Shown here in pieces: positions 8,884 through 16,950 of a stretch of 64,000 bases of DNA. The notes below the pieces were generated by a model. It made no database searches. It saw nothing but the letters and a program-made list of their open reading frames with translations, and had not been told where the DNA came from. Within the stretch, counting starts at the first letter, position 1; each line of letters starts with the position of its first letter. The position numbers were made by a program, and so were the translations under genes. Origin of the DNA: Pseudomonadota bacterium (lineage in GTDB: Bacteria; Pseudomonadota; Gammaproteobacteria; Pseudomonadales; Moraxellaceae); NCBI GenBank assembly GCA_023393635.1, contig JAEWKT010000016.1:91759-155758 (forward strand). The letters are read 5' to 3'.

Positions 8884-10149
8884 TTAATCTTCTTTCTCAA
8901 TAGCCAGTTCCTGTAGTGTCCATTCCAGCACTTCAGGATTATCGTGCATGGCAGCTTGCCGTACCATTTGCGAAGGGGCATGCGCCAGTTTGGCCGCCAA
9001 ATTATTGGCCAAGCGTTGCATCACTTGCTCGGGGTTTTGACCCTGATTCAGCATTTGTTTGGCTTTTTCAAGTTCGCTCAGCTTTAACTGCTCAACATGC
9101 TTGCGATAAGCCACTATATACGGTGTGGCTTGCTCACTGCGCTGTTGGCGAATGTATTGCGCAGATAACTGACTTACCATCACTTCGGCCTCTAATGCCG
9201 CCTGCTGGCGTTGTGCCAAATTGCCATCAATGACGGTTTGCAAATGATCCACATCATACAAATAAACCCCATCAAGCTTTGCCACATTACGGTCAATATC
9301 CCGTGGCACTGCAAGGTCTACCATCAGCATGGGCTTATAACGCCGTTGTTTCAGCACGCGCTTGACATCACTGGCCTCGATAATCTGATGGCGGCTTCCC
9401 GTACAACTTGAAATAATATCTGCCTGGCCTAAAGCATAAGCCAACTGCTCAAAAGGAACAATCTCAACAGCTAAGCGACTTTTTAGCTCATCGGCCAATA
9501 GCATGGCCCGATCCGCACTACGATTGCAAATAAGCAGCTTACCAATCCCTTGATCGACCAAATGCCGAGCCACCAGCGTATTCATTTCACCCGCAGCCAC
9601 AATAAGCGCCGTGGTTTCGCTCAAGCGGCTAAATACCTGCTGCGCCAATTGCACCACTGCATAACCCATCGATACTGCCTGCTCACCCACTGCGGTTTCG
9701 GTGCGTACTTTTTTGGCGGCATAAAACGCATGATCAAACACACGCCCAAACTGATGGCTTACCGTATTGGCCTCTTTTGCAAGCTGTAGGGCATTTTTAA
9801 CCTGCCCAAAAATTTGTGGCTCACCCAATACCATCGAATCTAAACCACTGGCGACCCGAATAATATGATTAATTGCTGCTTCGTTATCAAATTGATAAAC
9901 ATGCTGCAACAGATTATCACGCCTTAAGCCATTAAAATGAGCTAGCCAATCAAGTACCCTATCAGGGTGTTCAGTTAAGGCATAAATTTCGGTACGATTA
10001 CAGGTGGAAAGGATAACCACATCATTTATTTGGCAAAAAGCACACGCATCCTGTAGCGCATCGGCTAAGCGCTCAGATGTAAAGGCTACTTTTTCTCTTA
10101 AGTCTACAGATGCTGTAGTATGGTTAACGCCTAGCGCGAAGAAACCCAT
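8884..10149 (-). CDS. hemA: Glutamyl-tRNA reductase HemA
   Basis: Reduces glutamyl-tRNA(Glu) to glutamate-1-semialdehyde with NADPH, the first committed step of C5 tetrapyrrole synthesis. The catalytic Cys50 is in STCNRTEIY, and the conserved LGEPQIFGQVK is at about 115-125. The NADPH-binding domain spans about 165-300 (VAAGEMNTLVARHL) and a C-terminal helical dimerisation domain follows. 421 residues, normal for the family. Transcribed divergently from the TPR protein gene with 83 bp between start codons; this hemA / TPR / lolB / ispE / prs order is shared with Pseudomonas. Confidence 0.96.
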   Translation of the reverse strand: MGFFALGVNHTTASVDLREKVAFTSERLADALQDACAFCQINDVVILSTCNRTEIYALTEHPDRVLDWLAHFNGLRRDNLLQHVYQFDNEAAINHIIRVASGLDSMVLGEPQIFGQVKNALQLAKEANTVSHQFGRVFDHAFYAAKKVRTETAVGEQAVSMGYAVVQLAQQVFSRLSETTALIVAAGEMNTLVARHLVDQGIGKLLICNRSADRAMLLADELKSRLAVEIVPFEQLAYALGQADIISSCTGSRHQIIEASDVKRVLKQRRYKPMLMVDLAVPRDIDRNVAKLDGVYLYDVDHLQTVIDGNLAQRQQAALEAEVMVSQLSAQYIRQQRSEQATPYIVAYRKHVEQLKLSELEKAKQMLNQGQNPEQVMQRLANNLAAKLAHAPSQMVRQAAMHDNPEVLEWTLQELAIEKED

Positions 10150-10232
10150 ATTGCGTGGATTACCGCTAAAAAATATATGCTATTGTGCGTTATCCACACT
10201 ATAAACTCAAACAATTCAGAGTAGGATTTACC

Positions 10233-11912
10233 TTGCAGCTATCTTTTCCCCTTAGTTGTGATACACAAAGCCAGCGGCGGTATTTTTATTGCCTGTTGCT
10301 AGGGGGAATTATCATTTTTCAGCCAGCCTATGCATTTAAACGTAGTGCCACGCCCATTGAAACTGCTGATGATCATTTTAGCCGCAGCATGGAAGCAGAA
10401 TTTTTACTGGCAAGACAACAACCAGAAAAAGCCGTGGCAATTTATCAGCAAATGGCGTTTGAAACCTTAACACCAATTATTCTGGAACGTGCCTTAACCG
10501 TTTCTATTGATGCCCAGGACAATAACACTGCATTAAAAATTGCTCAGCATTGGGTAAACCATGAACCTCAGGATACCCCTGCTCAATTCTATTTGGCGCA
10601 TTTAGCACTCAAAACGCATGACTACCCCTTGGCTGCACAGGTACTGGATAAAATTTTAAGTGCTGATGCCGATGTTGCCCTCGATCAGGTATTGGCAGGT
10701 ATTTACCCTGAAAATGAAACCGATCGGCAAGAGCTACTTAATGCACTGATTCACCTGGATATTCACAACAATCCGTCGCTTTTGGTACTGATTGCAGGTT
10801 TACAAGCCCAAAGTGGCCAGCTAGATGATGCGTTAAAGCGCATTAATCGTGCCTTAAAAAAACGTCCCGATGTCACTGCGTTTATGACCCTAAAAGCCAA
10901 TATTTTAATTGCCCAAAATAAACATACCGAGCTACAGCAGTGGCTAGACAAGCAATCACGGGTGCAAAAAAACAATAAAACATTGCAACTTTTTGAAGTG
11001 CGCTACCTGCTTAAACAAGAGAAACAGCAAAAAGCCCTTAAAAAACTAGATGCCATGACGCAGCACTGGCCAGATGACATTGAAATTTTATTGCTGGCAG
11101 GCTTAGTCAGTATTGATGAGGCACAGCATGACAAAGCCGACCAGTACTTGCATCGTTTGTTGCTGCAAGAAACCCATATGGATCAGGCATATTACTATCT
11201 GGGTATTAATGCGCAACGACAACAAAAGCTCGACCTGGCTGCCAATTATTATAAAAAAGTTGAAGGCACCCTGTATCAAAGTGCGCAAAAGAAATTAGCT
11301 GTGATGCTGGTAGACCAGCAATTGCTTGGTCAAGCCATTGCCTATCTAACTCAGGAACGTGTCAATCATCCTGACCAAGCCAGCTTCTTATATCAATTAC
11401 AAGTACAGCTTTTAAAAGATAATGATCAAAAAAATGCTGCACGACGCTTGCTGGACGAAGCTTTAAAAAATATTCCTGATGACCCTGAGCTGATCTATGC
11501 ACGGGTTTTATTATTGCAACCCGATGAGCAAGCATTACTGGATCAGGAGCTTGAGCGACTGCTTACCATTGAACCAAACAGCCCAACTTACCTCAACGCT
11601 TACGCTTATACCTTAGCCACGCAAAATCGCCGTTTGGCTGATGCACGGCAATTGGCTGAGCGCGCCAATGCCCTTGCACCCAATCAGGCTGCTATTTTGG
11701 ATACGCTAGGGTTGGTTGCATTTTTGCAAAAAGACTACGACTTCGCAGTGCAAGTATTGCAAAAAGCACTGAGTCTGGGTGACAACCTCAATATAGCACT
11801 GCGCTTGGCCAAAACTTATCAGGCTCAAGGTGACACAACAGCATTGGAAGCCTTAAGAGATCAGCTCAATACCAAATATCCTGATGAAATGCAGGTCGTT
11901 AAGTTGCCTTAG
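10233..11912 (+). CDS. Exported tetratricopeptide-repeat protein upstream of lolB
   Basis: A TPR protein of about 559 residues. I favour the TTG start at 10233 because AGTAGGA lies 6-7 bases upstream and it gives a clean signal peptide (a basic QRRYFYCLLLGG stretch ending in a PAYA cleavage site). An ATG 48 bp upstream in frame lacks a ribosome binding site. About ten TPR-like helical pairs follow, for example AEFLLARQQPEKAVAIYQQM, ALKRINRALKKRPD and AAILDTLGLVAFLQKDYDFA. Family members occupy the same position in Pseudomonas, between hemA and lolB, but have no settled function. Periplasmic or outer-membrane-associated scaffolding is inferred only. Confidence 0.88.
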   Translation: MQLSFPLSCDTQSQRRYFYCLLLGGIIIFQPAYAFKRSATPIETADDHFSRSMEAEFLLARQQPEKAVAIYQQMAFETLTPIILERALTVSIDAQDNNTALKIAQHWVNHEPQDTPAQFYLAHLALKTHDYPLAAQVLDKILSADADVALDQVLAGIYPENETDRQELLNALIHLDIHNNPSLLVLIAGLQAQSGQLDDALKRINRALKKRPDVTAFMTLKANILIAQNKHTELQQWLDKQSRVQKNNKTLQLFEVRYLLKQEKQQKALKKLDAMTQHWPDDIEILLLAGLVSIDEAQHDKADQYLHRLLLQETHMDQAYYYLGINAQRQQKLDLAANYYKKVEGTLYQSAQKKLAVMLVDQQLLGQAIAYLTQERVNHPDQASFLYQLQVQLLKDNDQKNAARRLLDEALKNIPDDPELIYARVLLLQPDEQALLDQELERLLTIEPNSPTYLNAYAYTLATQNRRLADARQLAERANALAPNQAAILDTLGLVAFLQKDYDFAVQVLQKALSLGDNLNIALRLAKTYQAQGDTTALEALRDQLNTKYPDEMQVVKLP

Positions 11913-11968
11913 TATTCTGGTTTTAGTTTTCTGATTTTAGTCTTCTGGTTTTAGCATCCTGATTCATG
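11913..11968 (+). repeat. 14-bp tandem repeat, three clear units and one decayed unit, ending in a hairpin
   Basis: Immediately after the TPR gene stop codon: TATTCTGGTTTTAG (11913-11926), TTTTCTGATTTTAG (11927-11940), TCTTCTGGTTTTAG (11941-11954), then degenerate CATCCTGATTCATG (11955-11968). The third unit's end forms a stem, TTTTAGCAT (11949-11957) with ATGCTAAAA (11966-11974), which may act as the transcript's 3' hairpin. Confidence 0.85.
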
Positions 11969-12048
11969 CTAAAAAATCACAAAAAGCAATCCACCTGAAT
12001 CCATGGCTGCCTTACAATACGCCTAATTTAAATGAACTCATTCAAACC

Positions 12049-12666
12049 ATGCTATTAACTTATCCCTCATTAAATGTTTCGCGCTGGCCTTTTATTTTTT
12101 TCAGTTGTCTCAGCCTTGGTTTAGTGGGCTGCCAACATACTATTAAAGCACCTGTGCTTGCCACGCCTATTCCTGAGCAGCAACAAGTAACCCTGCAATT
12201 TAGCATTGGCGGCAAAATTGGCGTGCGCACACCACAGCAAAATGGCAGTGCTTTTTATGCATGGACACAAGTTAATGATCACTTTGCCATCGACCTCACT
12301 GGGGCACTCGGTATTGGGCAAACCCGAATTGAAGGCATACCAGGCCAGGTTAGCTTAACCAGTGCCAAAACAGGCACACTACAAGCAAGCACGCCAGAAG
12401 AACTGCTTGAGCAAGCCACAGGCTGGCAGGCGCCTATTTCTCATCTCGTTAGCTGGATACAAGGCAAACCTGCTACTGCGAGTGCTAAAGTGCAAGCAGA
12501 TGCGCAACATCGGCCAAGCCAGCTTAACGAAGATGGCTGGAACGTACAATTTAGTTATTTAGACAATAATGTCCTGCCACAAAAACTATTAATGACCCAG
12601 GCTCTGGACAATGGTGAAAACAAAGTGACACTGACGATTCAAACACGCACGGATGCTGCACAGTAA
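12049..12666 (+). CDS. lolB: Outer-membrane lipoprotein LolB
   Basis: Accepts lipoproteins from LolA in the periplasm and inserts them in the outer membrane. 205 residues with a signal peptide ending in the lipobox LVGC (Cys28). The mature part shows the LolB pattern: an early ISIGGKIGVRTPQQNGSAFY-like strand pair (here FSIGGKIGVRTPQQNGSAFY), WQ-containing loops and WNVQFSYLDN near the end. Its stop codon shares one base with the ATG of ispE (TAATG at 12664-12668), the conserved lolB-ispE coupling. The N-terminal region before the hydrophobic core is longer than usual (about 14 residues). Confidence 0.93.
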   Translation: MLLTYPSLNVSRWPFIFFSCLSLGLVGCQHTIKAPVLATPIPEQQQVTLQFSIGGKIGVRTPQQNGSAFYAWTQVNDHFAIDLTGALGIGQTRIEGIPGQVSLTSAKTGTLQASTPEELLEQATGWQAPISHLVSWIQGKPATASAKVQADAQHRPSQLNEDGWNVQFSYLDNNVLPQKLLMTQALDNGENKVTLTIQTRTDAAQ

Positions 12667-13502
12667 TGAATCAGCTCACGCTACACTCCCCTGCCAAACT
12701 AAACCTGTTTTTACATATCACATCACAACGCGCAGACGGCTATCACAACTTGCAGTCTGTCTTTCAGCTGATTGATTTGTGCGATGTGATGCATTTTGAT
12801 ATTAGTCATCAGACCTTGTCTATTAACGCAGTCGATAATGTAGCTTATGATCAGAACATTAGCTTAAAAGCTGCACAGTTACTTCAGCAACACACCAAAT
12901 ATCAGGGTGGGTGTCATATCCACATTGAAAAAAATATTCCTATTGGCGGCGGCCTGGGTGGTGGTTCATCCAATGCGGCCACCACGCTACTTGCACTCAA
13001 CAGTTTATGGCAAACTGGCTTAACTTTGGCCCAACTTGCCAGGCTTGGTTTGCAGCTTGGTGCCGATGTGCCCGTTTTTATTCTTGGACAAAACGCATGG
13101 GCAGAAGGTGTGGGTGAACAGCTCACCGCGGTTGAATTACCCAAAACTGACTATATAGTGCTCAAGCCTGATTGTTTTATCAGCACTAAGCAACTTTTTT
13201 CACAAGAATCATTGACAAGGCACACGCCAGAAATTACATTTACGACCTATCAGCAGTACCCACTGCAATGTGGTAATAATTTTGAAGCTCTGGCTCAACA
13301 ATTATACCCACCTGTTGCAGAAGCATTAGCCTATCTCAACCAGTTTGGACAGGCACGCTTAACAGGAACTGGCTCATGTATTTTTGTTGCTGTTCAACCT
13401 GAACAAGACATCACATCCATATTGCAGCAAGCACCTTGCACAAGCTTTTTTTGTCATGGTTTGCAGCAATCGCCAGTTCACCGTCAGTTAGGGCTGTTGT
13501 AA
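12666..13502 (+). CDS. ispE: 4-diphosphocytidyl-2-C-methyl-D-erythritol kinase IspE
   Basis: GHMP-family kinase of the MEP isoprenoid pathway: phosphorylates CDP-ME at the 2-hydroxyl. The N-terminal SPAKLNLFLHITSQRADGYH carries the catalytic Lys and substrate-contact residues. The ATP-binding glycine loop is PIGGGLGGGSSNAATTLLAL (about 95-114), and LTGTGSCIF is the third GHMP motif. 278 residues, close to E. coli IspE. The start overlaps the lolB stop by one base. The first tRNA-Gln begins 12 bp after the stop and probably reads through from this operon, since no promoter is obvious in the gap. Confidence 0.96.
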   Translation: MNQLTLHSPAKLNLFLHITSQRADGYHNLQSVFQLIDLCDVMHFDISHQTLSINAVDNVAYDQNISLKAAQLLQQHTKYQGGCHIHIEKNIPIGGGLGGGSSNAATTLLALNSLWQTGLTLAQLARLGLQLGADVPVFILGQNAWAEGVGEQLTAVELPKTDYIVLKPDCFISTKQLFSQESLTRHTPEITFTTYQQYPLQCGNNFEALAQQLYPPVAEALAYLNQFGQARLTGTGSCIFVAVQPEQDITSILQQAPCTSFFCHGLQQSPVHRQLGLL

Positions 13503-13513
13503 AGTTGTTAGAT

Positions 13514-13588
13514 AGGGGCGTCGCCAAGTGGTAAGGCACCGGGTTTTGATCTCGGCATCCGTTGGTTCGAATCCAGCCGCCCCTGCCA
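13514..13588 (+). tRNA. tRNA-Gln (anticodon TTG), copy 1
   Basis: 75 nt including an encoded CCA. The acceptor stem AGGGGCG pairs with CGCCCCT. The anticodon stem CCGGG/CTCGG closes a loop TTTTGAT whose central TTG reads CAA glutamine codons. The T-arm contains GTTCGAATC. Identical to copy 2. It starts only 12 bp after ispE. Confidence 0.97.
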
Positions 13589-13696
13589 TTTAATAGCTTA
13601 ATATCTCAAAAATGGAACATAGTGTACTACGCGTCGTTTTGGGTGCAAGTCAGCAAATACATACTTTCTGCAAGCGCAGTTTTTATGTAAATTACC

Positions 13697-13725
13697 TTGA
13701 CAGCCTAAAGCAATAATACTATAGT
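13697..13725 (+). promoter_or_regulatory. Sigma-70 promoter for tRNA-Gln copy 2 (and possibly prs)
   Basis: TTGACA at 13697-13702, a 17-bp spacer, and TATAGT at 13720-13725. This places transcription start about 13732, a few bases before the mature tRNA 5' end at 13738. Confidence 0.8.
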
Positions 13726-13737
13726 TTCCGCCAATTT

Positions 13738-13812
13738 AGGGGCGTCGCCAAGTGGTAAGGCACCGGGTTTTGATCTCGGCATCCGTTGGTTCGAATCCAG
13801 CCGCCCCTGCCA
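13738..13812 (+). tRNA. tRNA-Gln (anticodon TTG), copy 2
   Basis: All 75 bases match copy 1, including the encoded CCA, while the ~150-bp spacer is unrelated and carries its own promoter. The prs start codon follows 40 bp later, so prs may be co-transcribed and released by tRNA processing. Confidence 0.97.
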
Positions 13813-13852
13813 TATTTTTTAAATTCCTTTCGTTATAATATCAGGGTGATTC

Positions 13853-14806
13853 ATGCCCAATCTTGTCGTTTTTAGTGGTAATGCCCACCCTGCTTTGGCA
13901 CATAAAGTTGTCAGTCATCTTCACGTTCCACTAGGCTGTGCGGTTGTCGACCGTTTTTCCGATGGTGAAATTGCTGTTGAAATTACTGAAAACGTGCGTG
14001 GCAAGGATGTATTCATTGTACAGCCTACGTGCTGCCCAACCAATGATAACTTAATGGAAATACTGGTCATGGCCGATGCGTTGCGTCGTTCCAGTGCTGG
14101 CCGTATCACTGCTGTTATTCCTTATTTTGGCTATGCCCGCCAGGATCGCCGCCCTCGCTCTGCCCGTGTACCCATTACCGCCAAAGTTGTAGCGGATATG
14201 CTGACTACAGTGGGTATTGACCGCGTGGTGATGATTGACCTGCATGCTGACCAGATACAGGGCTTTTTTGATATTCCTGTCGATAATATTTATGGCTCGC
14301 CAATTTTGCTTGCCGATCTGCGTCAGCAAAAATACGATAACCTGATTGTGGTTTCCCCTGATATTGGTGGCGTGGTACGTGCGCGTGCCATTGCCAAGCA
14401 AATGGGCGATGTTGATTTAGCCATTATTGATAAGCGTCGCCCCAAAGCCAATGAATCACAAGTCATGCATATTATTGGTGATGTATCAGGCCGTGACTGC
14501 GTCATTGTTGATGATATGGTCGATACTGCTGGTACGTTGTGCAAAGCTGCCGAAGCACTTAAAAAGCATGGTGCACGCCGTGTGGTTGCCTACTGTACTC
14601 ATCCCGTGTTGTCAGGTTCTGCATTAAACAACCTGGCAAATTCAGTGATTGATGAGCTCGTCGTCACCGATACCATTCCATTATCTGCTGCGGCTCAAGC
14701 TTGTGCCAAGATTCGTCAGGTTTCTGTCTCTGCATTGGTTGCTGAAACGGTTCGTCGTATTAATAATGAAGAATCCATCAGTGCCATGTTTGATGAAAGT
14801 GTTTAA
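13853..14806 (+). CDS. prs: Ribose-phosphate pyrophosphokinase Prs
   Basis: Makes PRPP from ribose 5-phosphate and ATP, feeding purine, pyrimidine, histidine, tryptophan and NAD synthesis. 317 residues, normal for class I. The ATP-site segment RQDRRPRSARVPITAKVVAD has the conserved RQDR...PI(T/S)AK. The flexible-loop and PRPP signature VIVDDMVDTAGTLCKAAEAL is at about 217-236. Start at ATG 13853 after AGGGTGATTC. A strong terminator 37 bp downstream ends the transcript. Confidence 0.97.
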   Translation: MPNLVVFSGNAHPALAHKVVSHLHVPLGCAVVDRFSDGEIAVEITENVRGKDVFIVQPTCCPTNDNLMEILVMADALRRSSAGRITAVIPYFGYARQDRRPRSARVPITAKVVADMLTTVGIDRVVMIDLHADQIQGFFDIPVDNIYGSPILLADLRQQKYDNLIVVSPDIGGVVRARAIAKQMGDVDLAIIDKRRPKANESQVMHIIGDVSGRDCVIVDDMVDTAGTLCKAAEALKKHGARRVVAYCTHPVLSGSALNNLANSVIDELVVTDTIPLSAAAQACAKIRQVSVSALVAETVRRINNEESISAMFDESV

Positions 14807-14843
14807 TTTTACTGCTGCTATTTATTCCAGTAAAATTACCAAC

Positions 14844-14875
14844 GGCTGAACTGGTCGCAAGTTCAGCCTTTTTTT
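14844..14875 (+). terminator. Rho-independent terminator after prs
   Basis: Perfect 9-bp stem GGCTGAACT (14844-14852) / AGTTCAGCC (14860-14868), 7-nt loop, then seven T residues. Confidence 0.92.
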
Positions 14876-14893
14876 AACCATGAAGGAAATATC

Positions 14894-15523
14894 ATGTCAA
14901 CTCAATTTAAATTAAATGCTGTAGCCCGTGACAGCCAAGGGAAAGGTGCGAGCCGCCGCCTGCGTCACGAAAGCCTGGTTCCTGCCATTATCTATGGCGG
15001 TAGCGAAGCCCCTCAATCTATTTCTATTGCTTTTAAAGATTTAGTGAAAGTATTAGAAAGCGAAGCGTTTTACTCTCAAGTGGTTAGCCTAAAAGTTGAT
15101 GGCAAAACACAAGCTGTTATTTTAAAAGCATTACAGCGTCATCCTGCTAAAAACTTCCCAATGCATGCTGACTTCCAGCGCGTTGAAGCAAACCAGCCGA
15201 TTACTGTGCGCGTACCATTGCATTTCTTGAATCAAGAAAATGCGGTTGGTGTAAAGCAACAAGGTGGTGTGCTTTCTATTGTTATTAATGACGTAGAAAT
15301 TACCACTTTACCAGCCAATTTACCTGAATCTATTGAATATGATTTGGCTAACGCTGAAATTGGTTCCGTGGTTCATTTATCTGACCTACAATTGCCTGAA
15401 GGCGTTAAAATTGTTGCGCTTGAGCAAGGTGCTGACCATAACAATGCGGTTGCCACCATTAGTGCTCCTGCGGGCGGCGTACAAGCAGAGCAAGCTGAAC
15501 AAGAAAGCGACAGCGCTGAATAA
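14894..15523 (+). CDS. rplY: 50S ribosomal protein L25 (CTC-type)
   Basis: 5S rRNA-binding ribosomal protein in its longer, general-stress (Ctc/TL5) form: an N-terminal L25 domain (about 5-95, GKGASRRLRHESLVPAIIYG near the start) plus a C-terminal beta domain (about 100-190), then an acidic tail rich in Glu, Gln and Ala. 209 residues; E. coli L25 has only the first domain (94). The start follows GAAGGAAAT. It is preceded by the prs terminator, so a separate promoter is expected in the short gap or read-through occurs. pth follows 24 bp later, the usual rplY-pth pairing. Confidence 0.96.
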   Translation: MSTQFKLNAVARDSQGKGASRRLRHESLVPAIIYGGSEAPQSISIAFKDLVKVLESEAFYSQVVSLKVDGKTQAVILKALQRHPAKNFPMHADFQRVEANQPITVRVPLHFLNQENAVGVKQQGGVLSIVINDVEITTLPANLPESIEYDLANAEIGSVVHLSDLQLPEGVKIVALEQGADHNNAVATISAPAGGVQAEQAEQESDSAE

Positions 15524-15547
15524 GCGTTGCGTATTTGAGCTAGCACA

Positions 15548-16135
15548 TTGAGTAAGCTGTCTCTTATTGTTGGTCTGGGCAATCCTGGTTCGGAATATGC
15601 CCAGACTCGACATAATGCGGGCTTTTGGTATGTTCAGCAACTGGCTGAGCAATATCACATTCCGCTTAAAAACGATCCTCGTTTTTTTGGCATTGTCGGT
15701 CGCGGCACCATTGAAGGGCAAGATGTGCGTTTATTACTGCCATCTACATTTATGAATCGCTCTGGACAATCTGTTGCACCATTTGTCAAATTTTTTCAGA
15801 TTCCTGTCAATCAAATTTTAATTGCGCATGATGAGTTAGACATGCCAGCTGGTCATATCCGTTTAAAAAGCGGTGGCGGCCATGGTGGTCATAACGGGTT
15901 GCGCGATATTGTGCCGCACATTGGTGCAGATTTTCATCGCTTACGCATTGGTATTGGTCATCCAGGTTCCCGTGAAAAAGTGACTGCGCATGTACTGGGT
16001 AAAGCACCACAGGCTGAGCAACAATTATTTGATGATGCCATTGAACAAGCACTCAAGCAGACCCATTTATTAGTGGGCGGTCAGGTGGACAAAGCCATGA
16101 ATCAATTAAATGCCTTTAAACCTGAGCGAGGATAA
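15548..16135 (+). CDS. pth: Peptidyl-tRNA hydrolase Pth
   Basis: Releases peptide from prematurely dissociated peptidyl-tRNA. 195 residues. The N-terminal signature IVGLGNPGSEYAQTRHNAGF holds the conserved Asn12 and catalytic His22; HDELDMP carries the conserved Asp; GGGHGGHNGLRDI is the second signature. The only start that fits the family N-terminus is TTG at 15548 (MSKLSLIVGL), with no strong Shine-Dalgarno, so coupling to rplY 24 bp upstream is likely. The last codons and the TAA stop (CCTGAGCGAGGATAA) lie inside the hairpin-array repeat that also occurs near 38.7 kb, so the repeat supplies the C-terminal PERG. Confidence 0.95.
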   Translation: MSKLSLIVGLGNPGSEYAQTRHNAGFWYVQQLAEQYHIPLKNDPRFFGIVGRGTIEGQDVRLLLPSTFMNRSGQSVAPFVKFFQIPVNQILIAHDELDMPAGHIRLKSGGGHGGHNGLRDIVPHIGADFHRLRIGIGHPGSREKVTAHVLGKAPQAEQQLFDDAIEQALKQTHLLVGGQVDKAMNQLNAFKPERG

Positions 16136-16260
16136 GCAACGATTGATAATCGTTGTCCGAGCGCAAGACCTGAGCAACATCGTTGCGCAAGGAGCGAAGG
16201 TGAAGAGGATAAAGCGAAGTATTACTTTGCCCGAGCGCAAGGCGAAAGCTGTGCTTTGTC
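16121..16260 (+). repeat. Mosaic hairpin array, copy A (3' end of pth)
   Basis: Modules share linkers but not stems. GAGGATAA occurs at 16128-16135 and 16205-16212; CCGAGCGCAAG at 16157-16167 and 16231-16241. Hairpins lie between them: CAACGATT-gat-AATCGTTG (16137-16155), GCAAC-atc-GTTGC (16174-16186), GCGAAGTA/TACTTTGC (16214-16230) and AAAGC-tgt-GCTTT (16245-16257). The first 19 bases (CCTGAGCGAGGATAAGCAA) are identical to the start of copy B at 38689. The remaining sequence to panD (16261-16446) holds no gene that I can support. Confidence 0.85.
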
Positions 16261-16446
16261 CTGCCGACCGTAGTTCCTCATTCGCAAGACGAGAAGCTTG
16301 AAATTATCAACACAAACTACTTGCAGCCCTGTGTTGAACACGGCAAAATGACGCCGTTTCGCCACAGAGTGTAATAAAGCAGGTTTCATTGATAACCCTG
16401 TCACATTTCTGATGCTGCTTAGCCTACTCCCTAGGAGATATTTGCC

Positions 16447-16827
16447 ATGCAAACTCATATGCTTAAATGTAAGATCCATCGTGCAGTTGTAACTCACGCG
16501 GAACTACACTATGAAGGTTCCTGTGCCATTGATGGCAAACTAATGGATCTAGCAGGTTTGCTGGAATACGAACAAATTCAGGTATGGAATGTGACCAACG
16601 GCAAACGTTTTAGTACCTATGCTATTCGTGGTGAGGACAACTCTGGCATTATTTCGGTCAATGGTGGTGCAGCGCATCACGCTGATGTAGGCGATATTAT
16701 TATTATTGCTGCATTTGGTGTTTACAACGAAGCTGAGCTTGCAAGCTATAAACCACGCTTAGTGTATGCCAATCTAGACAATACTGTCAGCCACACTGCC
16801 AATGTTATTCCAGTTCAGGTTGCATAA
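16447..16827 (+). CDS. panD: Aspartate 1-decarboxylase PanD (pyruvoyl enzyme precursor)
   Basis: Converts L-aspartate to beta-alanine for pantothenate and CoA. 126 residues, exactly the E. coli length. The precursor self-cleaves between Gly24 and Ser25 in HYEGSCAID to form the pyruvoyl group; Lys9 (KCKIHRA) and the VWNVTNGKRFSTYAI segment are conserved. Start at ATG 16447, after GGAGATATTTGCC. It stands alone, without panBC nearby, and ends in a clear terminator. Distinct from the PanZ/PanM-dependent question: no maturation factor is seen here. Confidence 0.97.
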   Translation: MQTHMLKCKIHRAVVTHAELHYEGSCAIDGKLMDLAGLLEYEQIQVWNVTNGKRFSTYAIRGEDNSGIISVNGGAAHHADVGDIIIIAAFGVYNEAELASYKPRLVYANLDNTVSHTANVIPVQVA

Positions 16828-16890
16828 ACGATATAGCTATTTTAGGTGACTCGGTCACTTAAGTCAGTCACTGAAAATAGCCCATAAAGA

Positions 16891-16921
16891 AAAGCCTATG
16901 TCATTTGCATAGGCTTTTTTG
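16891..16921 (+). terminator. Terminator between convergent panD and the acidic protein gene
   Basis: AAAGCCTATG (16891-16900) pairs with CATAGGCTTT (16908-16917), 7-nt loop, followed by T residues; the A-run on the other side makes it usable in both directions. Confidence 0.9.
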
Positions 16922-16950
16922 TTTTTGTTCAATAGTACTACTGCGACAGC

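Noticed and set aside
16110..16301. 63-codon plus-strand frame beginning inside pth
   Set aside because: Overlaps the end of pth in another frame and consists of hairpin-array sequence; no ribosome binding site and no protein-like composition.
16836..16884. GCTATTTT ... AAAATAGC palindrome after panD
   Set aside because: Arms of 8 bp are separated by about 30 nt and a much better terminator lies directly downstream at 16891; may be secondary structure only.
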